Shown in pieces: positions 13,412-20,431 of a stretch of DNA of 20,480 nucleotides (within the stretch, counting starts at the first letter, position 1; every line of letters starts with the position of its first letter). The notes below the pieces were generated by a model. The model ran no database searches and was not told the DNA's origin. It worked only from the letters and a program-made list of their open reading frames with translations. The translations under genes and the position numbers were made by a program. Source of the stretch: Candidatus Albibeggiatoa sp. nov. BB20 (GTDB taxonomy: Bacteria > Pseudomonadota > Gammaproteobacteria > Beggiatoales > Beggiatoaceae); assembly GCA_016744725.1 (NCBI GenBank), contig JADGDW010000075.1, forward strand, positions 1 through 20,480, written 5' to 3'.

Positions 13412-14005
13412 ATGAAACGGATGATTTTAGGTTTGGCACTTTCTAGTATTTTGTTTGCACCAAGTATTATGGCTGCAAATGAACCTGTATTATCAGAAGC
13501 GGCACTTGAAGCGAAGTTAAATACCCATCGAGCGGCTCTGAAAAGTTTCATGAAGAAGTTGCAAAGTAAATTATTGGCTTCGATATCAGAAGGTGGCCCT
13601 GTTGGAGCATTATCGGTCTGTAATGAGGCCTCCCCTATGATTACTCAGCAAGTCTCAAATGATTCTGGTATTAGTTTGAAACGCACCAGCTTGAAAATAC
13701 GCAACCCTAGTAATGCACCTGATGAATGGGAATTAAAAGTATTGCAGGACTTCGAGCAACGCAAGGCTGCGGGTGAACAATTCAAACAGTTACAATATTC
13801 AGAGTTTGTCGAAGTCGACGGTCAACAGGTTTTGCGTTATATGAAAGCGATTCCAGTAATGGAAAAATGTTTAGCGTGTCATGGCGAAACCATTGCAGCA
13901 CCGATTGCTGAACGGTTAAATGAGCTTTACCCAGACGATCAAGCGCGTGACTTTAAAGCAGGTGAGATTCGTGGGGCATTCAGTACCCAAGAAATTTTGA
14001 AATAA
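13412..14005 (+). CDS. Periplasmic mono-haem DUF3365 (Tll0287-like) protein
   Basis: A secreted protein of 197 residues. Residues 1-21 form a signal peptide (MKRMILGLALSSILFAPSIMA, cut before Ala22). The rest matches the DUF3365/Tll0287-like domain: ALSVCNEASP with Cys70, and a single c-type haem site Cys153-x-x-Cys156-His157 (CLACH) near the C-terminus. Such domains act as haem- or redox-sensing modules or small electron carriers; the role here is not known. A GGAG sequence lies 9 bases before the ATG. It starts 76 bases after the glycosyltransferase, and a 7-bp inverted repeat AGTTAAA-TTA-TTTAACT (13377-13393) lies in the gap, so it may have its own promoter. The cytochrome maturation machinery must be elsewhere. 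Confidence 0.85.
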   Translation: MKRMILGLALSSILFAPSIMAANEPVLSEAALEAKLNTHRAALKSFMKKLQSKLLASISEGGPVGALSVCNEASPMITQQVSNDSGISLKRTSLKIRNPSNAPDEWELKVLQDFEQRKAAGEQFKQLQYSEFVEVDGQQVLRYMKAIPVMEKCLACHGETIAAPIAERLNELYPDDQARDFKAGEIRGAFSTQEILK

Positions 14006-14015
14006 CAGAAATTTA

Positions 14016-14047
14016 AAGATGGTAAGTCAATCAAAACGTACCATCTT
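14016..14047. terminator. Bidirectional hairpin between the cytochrome gene and phaR
   Basis: AAGATGGTA (14016-14024) and TACCATCTT (14039-14047) are perfect 9-bp inverted repeats with a 14-base loop in the 50-base gap between two convergent genes. A-rich and T-rich flanks allow termination in both directions, though the T run is short. Confidence 0.6.
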
Positions 14048-14055
14048 ATTTAGAA

Positions 14056-14544
14056 CTAATCGTCTTTTTTCTTGTCATCTTTGGGTGTATCTTCAGGGGA
14101 AGGTAGGGTTGCACGGAAAAAGCTATCCTGCATATCTTTCCATAAATTAATATTTTGGTCAGCAATATCAGTCATAAATGACAAAGGGTTGTACATTTTT
14201 TCTCGTAATTCTTGCTGTTGTTTAGAAAATACAACTAAACTTCTTTCAAAGTAGTTGGCGACAATACCTTGTAATGTATCACCATAAAAACGAATCAATT
14301 GGGCTAATACTTCGCTACTAAAAATCGGTTCGCCTTCTTCTTCTTGTTCTAAAATAATTTGTAATAAAATACTGCGGGTGATGTCTTGTCCCGTTTTTGC
14401 ATCTTGAATCTTAAAAGAAACATGATCCATGACTAACGTTTTTACGTCGTCCAAAGTAATATAGCTGCTAATCGTTGTATCATATAAACGTCGATTAGGA
14501 TATTTCTTTATAATGCGAGGTTCTTCACCACTGACTTTGACCAT
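14056..14544 (-). CDS. phaR: Polyhydroxyalkanoate synthesis repressor PhaR
   Basis: PhaR is a DNA-binding repressor that also binds polyhydroxybutyrate granules; as granules form it leaves the DNA and lets phasin and synthesis genes be expressed. The N-terminal PHB accumulation regulator domain is plain: IIKKYPNRRLYDTTISSYITLDD at about 11-33. Residues 71-130 carry the second domain (EPIFSSEVLAQLIRFYGDTLQGIV). The tail (147-162) is acidic and lysine-rich. The start is ATG 14544; the frame extends three codons further to a TTG at 14553 that is not needed. It lies 160 bases downstream of the thiolase gene on the same strand, in the classic pha arrangement. phaB and phaC are not in the window. 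Confidence 0.93.
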   Translation of the reverse strand: MVKVSGEEPRIIKKYPNRRLYDTTISSYITLDDVKTLVMDHVSFKIQDAKTGQDITRSILLQIILEQEEEGEPIFSSEVLAQLIRFYGDTLQGIVANYFERSLVVFSKQQQELREKMYNPLSFMTDIADQNINLWKDMQDSFFRATLPSPEDTPKDDKKKDD

Positions 14545-14590
14545 TACACACAACCCACTTATGGAGTTAAAAAAGCTCTTTTTAGAATAT

Positions 14591-14643
14591 GATATTGTTT
14601 AATATCGTGATGGCTTAAATAGTAAAAATTTACTATCACCATC
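14591..14643. promoter_or_regulatory. Two stacked inverted repeats between phaA and phaR
   Basis: GATATT-GTTT-AATATC (14591-14606) is followed by a longer palindrome in which GATGG (14609-14613) and CCATC (14639-14643) enclose the perfect core ATAGTAAAAATTTACTAT (14619-14636). No T run follows on either strand, so an operator or attenuator upstream of phaR is as likely as a terminator. Confidence 0.45.
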
Positions 14644-14704
14644 TGTTTTGTGTCAGGATGCCCATGATATTATTAATCACACACATCCTAACAAAAACGA
14701 TTGC

Positions 14705-15883
14705 TTAGCGTTCAACAGCTAACGCAACACCTAGACCGCCACCAATACATAAAGTCGCTAAACCTTTGTTTGCGTCACGGCGTTTCATTTCGTGTAATAA
14801 ATCAACGAAAATACGCGCACCCGATGCACCAATAGGATGACCGATGGAAATAGCACCACCATTCACATTGATTTTAGATAAATCCCAACCTAATTCACGG
14901 TTGACAGAAATCGCTTGAGAGGCAAATGCTTCATTGGCTTCAACTACGTCTAAATCCTCGTGTGTCCAGCCTGCTTTGTCTAAACATTTACGTGTTGCAG
15001 GGATTGGACCTGTACCCATGATGCGAGGTTCAACACCTGCGCTAGCATAAGATACGACGCGACCTAAAATTTCTAAACCTAATTCTTTCGCTTTAGATTC
15101 AGACATCATCATGACCGCTGCTGCACCATCATTAATACCTGAAGCATTACCCGCAGTCACTGTGCCTTCTCTGTTGAAAGCTGGACGTAATTTGCCTAAG
15201 GCTTCAGCCGTAACACCTGCGCGTGGGAATTCATCTGTATCAAATACAACAGGATCGCCTTTGCGTTTAGGAATTGTAATCGGTACGATTTGATCGTTGA
15301 AATGACCTGCTTTTTGTGCCGCTTCAGCTTTTTGCTGTGAGCTTGCTGCAAATTCATCTTGATCTTGGCGCGTGATATTAAAATCACCTGCGATATTTTC
15401 TGCAGTCACGCCCATGTGATAATCATTGAAACTATCCCAAAGACCATCTTTAACCATGGTGTCTTCCATTGTCCAAGGACCCATGCGTTGACCGTTACGA
15501 GAATTAGGCACAACATGTGGAGACAAACTCATATTTTCTTGACCACCAGCAATTACAACTTCAGCATCACCACATTTAATTGCTTGGGCTGCTAAGTGCA
15601 TTGCTTTTAAGCCGCTGCCACAGACTTTATTGATTGTGAGTGCAGGACACGTCACAGGCAAGCCCGCTTCAATCACTGCTTGACGTGCTGGATTTTGACC
15701 GACACCGCCTGTTAAAACCTGACCTAAAATCACTTCATCGACGAGTGCAGGGTCAATATTAGTGCGTTCTAATAGTCCCTTAATCACTGCTGCACCTAAA
15801 GATTTTGCGGGAATCGATGCCAATGTGCCGTTAAAGTTGCCGACGGGGGTACGAGCTGCTGCTACAAAAACCACGTTTTCCAA
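14705..15883 (-). CDS. phaA: Acetyl-CoA C-acetyltransferase (biosynthetic thiolase)
   Basis: Condenses two acetyl-CoA to acetoacetyl-CoA, the first step of polyhydroxybutyrate synthesis, in the cytosol. The 392-residue product has the catalytic Cys88 (INKVCGSGLKAM), His349 (SIGHPIGASGARI) and Cys379 (LCIGGGLGVAL), matching Cys89, His348 and Cys378 of the Zoogloea enzyme, and it starts with the usual VVFVAAARTPVGNFNG. The start codon is TTG at 15883, supported by AGGAG 8 bases upstream; no ATG is available at that place. The symbol rests on the neighbouring phaR; by sequence alone AtoB (degradative or mevalonate use) cannot be excluded. The upstream 180 bases hold an inverted repeat and TGC-rich palindromes. 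Confidence 0.93.
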   Translation of the reverse strand: MENVVFVAAARTPVGNFNGTLASIPAKSLGAAVIKGLLERTNIDPALVDEVILGQVLTGGVGQNPARQAVIEAGLPVTCPALTINKVCGSGLKAMHLAAQAIKCGDAEVVIAGGQENMSLSPHVVPNSRNGQRMGPWTMEDTMVKDGLWDSFNDYHMGVTAENIAGDFNITRQDQDEFAASSQQKAEAAQKAGHFNDQIVPITIPKRKGDPVVFDTDEFPRAGVTAEALGKLRPAFNREGTVTAGNASGINDGAAAVMMMSESKAKELGLEILGRVVSYASAGVEPRIMGTGPIPATRKCLDKAGWTHEDLDVVEANEAFASQAISVNRELGWDLSKINVNGGAISIGHPIGASGARIFVDLLHEMKRRDANKGLATLCIGGGLGVALAVER

Positions 15884-15891
15884 GCGACTAT

Positions 15892-15897
15892 CTCCTG
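15892..15897 (-). promoter_or_regulatory. Shine-Dalgarno site fixing a TTG start of the thiolase
   Basis: CAGGAG on the minus strand lies 8 bases before the TTG at 15883. It shows that TTG, and not the GTG three codons later, is the likely initiator. Confidence 0.75.
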
Positions 15898-15914
15898 TTA
15901 TGAGGTTGTTATGA

Positions 15915-15956
15915 TTATGATGGTTGGTTCAAGATAGTATGAATTCACCATCATAA
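15915..15956. promoter_or_regulatory. 10-bp inverted repeat upstream of the thiolase gene
   Basis: TTATGATGGT (15915-15924) and ACCATCATAA (15947-15956) are perfect inverted repeats with a 22-base spacer, 32-73 bases before the thiolase start, where a promoter or leader should be. Its core GATGGT/ACCATC recurs in the palindromes at 14016-14047 and in part at 14609-14643. It could be an operator or an mRNA leader hairpin. Confidence 0.45.
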
Positions 15957-15962
15957 CAAATA

Positions 15963-16011
15963 TTGCGCTGCACAAAAAGTGATTTTTATCATTTTAAGCG
16001 TGCAATTGCAC
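15963..16011 (-). promoter_or_regulatory. TGC-rich palindromes, candidate PhaR operators
   Basis: TTGCGCTGCAC (15963-15973, start within a base) and the perfect 12-bp palindrome GTGCAATTGCAC (16000-16011) lie 80-130 bases upstream of the thiolase start. PhaR of Paracoccus and Rhodobacter is known to bind TGC-rich dyads with TGC and GCA half-sites. With phaR itself two genes away this is a reasonable candidate operator pair; binding is inference. Confidence 0.4.
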
Positions 16012-16060
16012 CAGAAAATTTGAATAGGGTATAAAAATAATACCGAGTATTTTAATAAGC

Positions 16061-17221
16061 TTAGTTCATGAGAGACATTTCAGATAAGGCCAAGAGTAGC
16101 TTATCAATATCTTGTATTTCATGTTGGGCTGACAAGGTGATTCTAAGTCGTGCGCTATTTTGTGGCACTGTGGGAGGACGAATCGCTGTAACTAAAATAC
16201 CTTGTTGATATAATGCTTGACTGGCATTGAGTGCAAGTTGGCTGTCTTTTAAAACAATAGGTTGAATTGGAGTGATTGATGGCATGAGTAGAATGCCACG
16301 CTTTTCAGCTTCCGCTTTAAAATAGGCAATATGTTGTTGTAACTTCTCACGCCGCCAATTGTCGCGTTGGATTATTTCTAAACTTTTGCCTAATGTAACT
16401 GCTAAAGCAGGCGGTAAGGCTGTGGTATAAATATAGCTGCGGGCGAGTTGAATCAATGTTTCGATTAATAATTCACTGCCTGCCACAAATGCCCCGAATA
16501 TGCCAAATGCTTTACCCAATGTACCTACTATAATCGGCACATCATCGCTTGAAAGATTAAAATATTCTATGCTGCCACGTCCTGCTTGTCCTAACACGCC
16601 AATACCATGTGCATCATCCAGCATTAACCATGATTCAGATTGTTTGGCTAATTGAGCTAATTTTGGTAAATCTGCAATATCACCATCCATACTAAAAACC
16701 CCATCAGTTGCAATTAATTTGTGCACCGCGTTAGATTTAGCTAATGATGTTGTTAATTGTGCAATATTATTATGTGCATAGCGATGCAATTTCGCACGGG
16801 ATAAAATCGCCGCATCAACTAAAGAGGCATGGTTTAATTTATCTAAGAAGATTGCATCTTGTCGGCCAAGTAATGCACTAATCACCCCTAAATTTGCCAT
16901 ATAGCCTGTTGAAAATAATAAGGCTCGTTCTGTTCCCATGAATTTAGCAAAATCAGATTCTAAAGCCTCATGTGCGGCACTATGTCCTGTGACTAAATGC
17001 GATGCACCACTGCCAACACCATAGTGTTCAACTGCTTGTTGTAAGGTGGTTTTTAATTCTGAATGCGATGCTAAACCGAGATAATCATTACTGCAAAAAT
17101 TTAAATAAGCCTTGCCATCAATTAATAATTGCGTGGTTTGTGCTGAGTCATGGGTTTTTCGAGTCCGATATAAGGCATTCTGTTGACGTTGTAATAGTTG
17201 TTGTTTGAGGTAGGATTGCAT
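16061..17221 (-). CDS. bioF: 8-amino-7-oxononanoate synthase (BioF)
   Basis: A PLP enzyme that condenses pimeloyl-ACP (or -CoA) with L-alanine to 8-amino-7-oxononanoate in biotin synthesis. The 386 residues carry the alpha-oxoamine synthase landmarks: NFCSNDYLGLASH, GVGSGASHLVTGH, DKLNHASLVDA, DGVFSMDGD, LDDAHGIGVLG and Lys237 in GTLGKAFG, the PLP lysine (Lys236 in E. coli). RPPTVPQNSARLRITLSA at the C-terminus separates BioF from Kbl and AlaS-type relatives. The start at ATG 17221 lacks a clear Shine-Dalgarno sequence. No bioA, bioB, bioC or bioD is adjacent in the window, so bioF stands alone here, with its upstream side facing argE. Confidence 0.93.
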   Translation of the reverse strand: MQSYLKQQLLQRQQNALYRTRKTHDSAQTTQLLIDGKAYLNFCSNDYLGLASHSELKTTLQQAVEHYGVGSGASHLVTGHSAAHEALESDFAKFMGTERALLFSTGYMANLGVISALLGRQDAIFLDKLNHASLVDAAILSRAKLHRYAHNNIAQLTTSLAKSNAVHKLIATDGVFSMDGDIADLPKLAQLAKQSESWLMLDDAHGIGVLGQAGRGSIEYFNLSSDDVPIIVGTLGKAFGIFGAFVAGSELLIETLIQLARSYIYTTALPPALAVTLGKSLEIIQRDNWRREKLQQHIAYFKAEAEKRGILLMPSITPIQPIVLKDSQLALNASQALYQQGILVTAIRPPTVPQNSARLRITLSAQHEIQDIDKLLLALSEMSLMN

Positions 17222-17586
17222 TTTTAAATTTATGATATGAATGATGAATAAAGCATCAAACCTTCACCAAGGAAAGATAATGATTTGATTTTAAATGAGT
17301 AATTAAAACGGATTTTTTGATAAAATCAATGAATTACATTATATTCCAAAAACAGGTGAAGGCATTGAAACATGGCTAGATTTTTTTATGATTCAATTGG
17401 AATCTAAATTAAATTTGATCCACTCATTATTTTTTGCAGAGTGCATATTTTTGTTGAGTTTCTTATAAACTATCATATTTGGAGTTGTTAGATCGTTAAA
17501 AAATTGTTTATATTGATGCTAACAATCATATAGAAAAAATTAGATTAGCACTATAAAGATAAAAACTTATAAATTAGAAGGTTATT
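17222..17586. other. Divergent 365-bp intergenic region between bioF and argE
   Basis: The promoters of both genes must lie here. The middle is not typical spacer: on the plus strand a frame is open from 17307 to 17468 (53 codons after a stop) and its translated middle part (PKTGEGIETWLDFF) looks protein-like, but there is no start codon at its head and no Shine-Dalgarno site. It may be a gene remnant. I cannot name it. The last 100 bases before argE are plain AT-rich leader. Confidence 0.45.
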
Positions 17587-18732
17587 ATGAAATTACCTAA
17601 TACTATAGCAATGCTTGATGCTTTGATTTCCATGCCATCTGTCAGTTGTGTCAACCCTAATATTGACCAAAGTAATCGTCAAGTTATCGAGTTACTTGCA
17701 ACTTGGTGTCAGGATTTGGGATTCAGTTGTAACATTCAACCGATACCTGATCGCCCAGATAAATTTAATTTAATTGCGACTTTAGGACAAGGTGAAGGCG
17801 GATTAGTCTTATCAGGTCATACCGATACTGTGCCTTATGATTTAGAGCAGTGGGATGTGAATCCATTTAAACTCACGGAAAAAGATGGGCGGTTTTATGG
17901 TTTAGGCACGAGTGATATGAAAGGTTTTTTTGCCTTGGTATTGAAGGCTGTGCAGCAGTTTGATCCGAAACAATTTAAGCATCCATTGATTTTGTTAGCG
18001 ACGGCTGATGAGGAAAGCGGTATGGATGGGGCGAAGGCCTTGCTTAATACTTGGAAGACGGGTGCAAAACATGCGATTATCGGTGAGCCAACCAATATGC
18101 GACCGATTCGAATGCACAAGGGTATTTTTATGGAGGCGATTCATTTACATGGTTTGGCCGGACATTCCAGTGACCCAAGTTTGGGTAACAATGCTTTAGA
18201 AGGGATGCATCTTGTTATTGCGGAACTGTTGAAATGGCGGCAGCAATTGCAAGCAACTTATCAAAACCCTTTATTTCAAATACCTGTACCGACGTTGAAT
18301 TTAGGTCATATTCATGGTGGCGATAATCCTAATCGGATTTGTGGTGGTTGTGAATTGCAGATTGATTTACGCCCATTGCCAAATATGGATATTGATGAGT
18401 TACGGGCAATGTTGCATCAAAAAGTAAAACAAGCCGTGGCAGAAACAGGCTTAGGCGTTGAATTCACTGCACTATTTGATGGCATTCCCGCAGTGGAAAC
18501 CGCACAAAATGCGGAAATTGTACAAATTACTCAAAAATTGACTCAACATGAAGCTGAAGCGGTCGCGTTTGCAACAGAAGCACCTTATTTACAGCAATTG
18601 GGGATTGAACCTGTGGTGTTAGGGCCAGGGGATATTGCGCAAGCACATCAACCTAATGAGTTTATCAGTGCACAACGTTTACAACCGATGACAGATGTTT
18701 TAGTAAAACTTATTAAGCATTTTTGTTTGTAA
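17587..18732 (+). CDS. argE: Acetylornithine deacetylase (ArgE, M20 family)
   Basis: Hydrolyses N-acetylornithine to ornithine and acetate in arginine synthesis; cytosolic dizinc enzyme. In 381 residues the M20 metal-site motifs are complete: His78 with Asp80 in SGHTDTVP, Asp110 in GTSDMKG, Glu142-Glu143 in ADEESG, the GEPT loop and His354 in GPGDIAQAHQPNEFI. GDNPNRICGGCELQIDLRP in the lid/dimerisation domain is typical of ArgE and argues against DapE. GAAGG lies 5 bases before the ATG. The unknown gene downstream begins 15 bases after the stop, so they may be cotranscribed. Confidence 0.93.
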   Translation: MKLPNTIAMLDALISMPSVSCVNPNIDQSNRQVIELLATWCQDLGFSCNIQPIPDRPDKFNLIATLGQGEGGLVLSGHTDTVPYDLEQWDVNPFKLTEKDGRFYGLGTSDMKGFFALVLKAVQQFDPKQFKHPLILLATADEESGMDGAKALLNTWKTGAKHAIIGEPTNMRPIRMHKGIFMEAIHLHGLAGHSSDPSLGNNALEGMHLVIAELLKWRQQLQATYQNPLFQIPVPTLNLGHIHGGDNPNRICGGCELQIDLRPLPNMDIDELRAMLHQKVKQAVAETGLGVEFTALFDGIPAVETAQNAEIVQITQKLTQHEAEAVAFATEAPYLQQLGIEPVVLGPGDIAQAHQPNEFISAQRLQPMTDVLVKLIKHFCL

Positions 18733-18747
18733 CTTGGAGATTATCAA

Positions 18748-19461
18748 ATGACTGATACTCATCCATTTTTTAGATTGGTTTGGCGTATTAATGGTTTAAT
18801 TATATTTGTTGTGGGCATATTGACGATAGGGGTGTTAATTTTTCTAAATTACCAGCTTTTTCATGAAATATTTGGGGTTCACGATGTATCAAGCGTTATC
18901 AATGTTGAATCTGAACAATCTGGAGAAATAGAGCAGAATTGGTCCTATGGTTCTATGTTGAAGGTTCAAGGCAGCCCTTATTTAATGTTGCCTTTAGAGT
19001 TAAAGCAAAATTATAAACAGACGTATTATGATAAATCGGCTTCATCAACTCTCAATTATTTATTTGTGAATGGTGAAAATAATAGCGAACAAAACTTGTT
19101 ATTTGATAAAAATCAGTATCTTATTAATAGTTATTATTTATTATCTGAGCCAAGTGATAAAAATGATAGCCCTGTCATTGCTATATTGTTTCAAGTCATC
19201 AAAACGGATTCTAATGAGGATAAGCGTTTGAGCCATGCAGATTTAGTGACAATAGGTATTTCCAAGCCCAATGGTACAGCTTATCAAGAGATTATAAGCA
19301 ATGTGAATCAGCTTGTTGGCCATCAAATGATTGATAAAAATACATTATTGCTTTTATACCATGAAGGGCAAGACATATTTTCGGTGCATATTGATTTAAC
19401 TGATTTTAGTCTGCGTAATAAGGTGATGTTGCCAAAACAACCACTTGTTGGTATTCATTAG
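18748..19461 (+). CDS. Unknown membrane-anchored protein
   Basis: I do not recognise this family. The 237-residue product has one N-terminal membrane segment (about 15-34) after a short positively charged head, suggesting an inner-membrane anchor with a periplasmic domain of about 200 residues. That domain is polar, rich in Asn, Ser and Lys, and lacks cysteines and obvious catalytic motifs; repeated beta-strand-like stretches (YLMLPLEL, NYLFVNGENN, VIAILFQVI, TLLLLYHEGQDIFSVHIDL) hint at a beta-rich fold that could be a propeller-like or sensor domain, but this is guesswork. GGAG lies 8 bases before the ATG, 15 bases after argE. Copy 2 of the MITE-like element follows 36 bases after its stop, and the ABC ATPase gene after that. 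A partner role with that transporter is possible. Confidence 0.8.
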   Translation: MTDTHPFFRLVWRINGLIIFVVGILTIGVLIFLNYQLFHEIFGVHDVSSVINVESEQSGEIEQNWSYGSMLKVQGSPYLMLPLELKQNYKQTYYDKSASSTLNYLFVNGENNSEQNLLFDKNQYLINSYYLLSEPSDKNDSPVIAILFQVIKTDSNEDKRLSHADLVTIGISKPNGTAYQEIISNVNQLVGHQMIDKNTLLLLYHEGQDIFSVHIDLTDFSLRNKVMLPKQPLVGIH

Positions 19462-19497
19462 TTTTATATGATAGGGTTTTGAGTTATTGGCACTTTC

Positions 19498-19613
19498 TAT
19501 AGTCAATTCTATCTTGAATGTTAGGACTGTCAGTCCTGTTATTTTTTAAATATCAATCAGTTTTAAAACTTAGGACTGCCAGTCCTGTATCACTTTAAAG
19601 TAAAACGACTATA
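19498..19613. mobile_element. MITE-like 116-bp palindromic element, copy 2
   Basis: Same length and architecture as the copy at 4445-4560: TATAGTCA at the left end, CGACTATA at the right (one mismatch within the terminal repeat), and two internal hairpins AGGACTGTCAGTCCT (19523-19537) and AGGACTGCCAGTCCT (19572-19586), both with six perfect pairs. It fills most of the gap between the unknown gene and the ABC gene, ending 40 bases before the ABC start, so its hairpins may end transcription from upstream or lie in the ABC leader. Confidence 0.75.
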
Positions 19614-19653
19614 TCAAATCATATTATCAAAAATAGCTTATTTAAAAATACTC

Positions 19654-20379
19654 ATGGACGCACTGCAACTACAACAAGTCAGTAAAAAATATGCTAAACA
19701 ATTGATATTGAAAAATATTGACTTTAGTATACAGCAGGGTGAATTTTTGGCCTTGGTGGGTGTTAATGGTGCGGGTAAAACCACATTAATTAAGGCCATT
19801 TTAGACTTTGAGGAAGTGAATTCGGGGCAGATTTCGATTTTTGGGCAGTCTCATTTAAAAGCACAGTCACGCCAACCTTTAAGCTTTTTGCCTGAGCAAT
19901 TTCGACCGCCTACGTTTTTGACGGGACTACAATTTTTAAATTACATCACCAAACTACATCAAGTTCATATCAAGCCCGTAGAAATCAGCAATTTGTGTCA
20001 GCAGTTGGATTTAGATATGCAGGCACTGAAAAAGCCGATTAAGAAATATTCTAAAGGCATGAATCAGAAGTTGGGTTTGATTTCTTGTTTTTTAACTAAA
20101 AAAAGCTTGTTGATATTGGATGAGCCAATGAGTGGGCTTGATCCTAAAGCCCGTGCTTATTTAAAGCGTTATTTACTTGGTTTGAAGCAGCAGCAACAGC
20201 ATACTTTGTTTTTTACCACTCATTTATTATTTGATATTGAGGTTCTTTGCGATCGTATGGCTATTTTGCATGATGGCGAGCTGCTTTTTATTGGCACACC
20301 ACAGCAGTGTCATGCACAGTATCAAACCGATGATTTAGAGCAGGCTTATTTACGTTGTATTGGTGCTGATGATGTGTAA
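19654..20379 (+). CDS. ABC transporter ATP-binding protein
   Basis: A cytosolic nucleotide-binding subunit of a two-part ABC transporter of the CcmA/NatA-like (drug or unknown export) group. In 241 residues all ATPase elements are intact: Walker A GVNGAGKTT (36-44, Lys42), Q-loop Gln82, signature YSKGM (132-136; S-K-G-M in place of the canonical S-G-G-Q, with Gln138 nearby, normal for this group), Walker B LLILDEP (152-158) and switch His190. There is no fused membrane domain. The start ATG 19654 lacks a Shine-Dalgarno site. A following frame starting at 20432 may be the permease, but only its first codons are visible. The substrate is unknown. Confidence 0.92.
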   Translation: MDALQLQQVSKKYAKQLILKNIDFSIQQGEFLALVGVNGAGKTTLIKAILDFEEVNSGQISIFGQSHLKAQSRQPLSFLPEQFRPPTFLTGLQFLNYITKLHQVHIKPVEISNLCQQLDLDMQALKKPIKKYSKGMNQKLGLISCFLTKKSLLILDEPMSGLDPKARAYLKRYLLGLKQQQQHTLFFTTHLLFDIEVLCDRMAILHDGELLFIGTPQQCHAQYQTDDLEQAYLRCIGADDV

Positions 20380-20431
20380 TGCAGCAAAAGCTGGGCATTC
20401 AAGCAAGGATAGATTGAGTAAGAGTAAACTT

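Noticed and set aside
14545..14553. TTG start at 14553 for phaR
   Set aside because: An ATG three codons downstream gives the normal PhaR N-terminus, and no Shine-Dalgarno sequence favours the TTG.
20378..20416. Frame overlapping the ABC ATPase stop (ATG at 20378)
   Set aside because: It ends after 12 codons; coupling to a permease is not visible.
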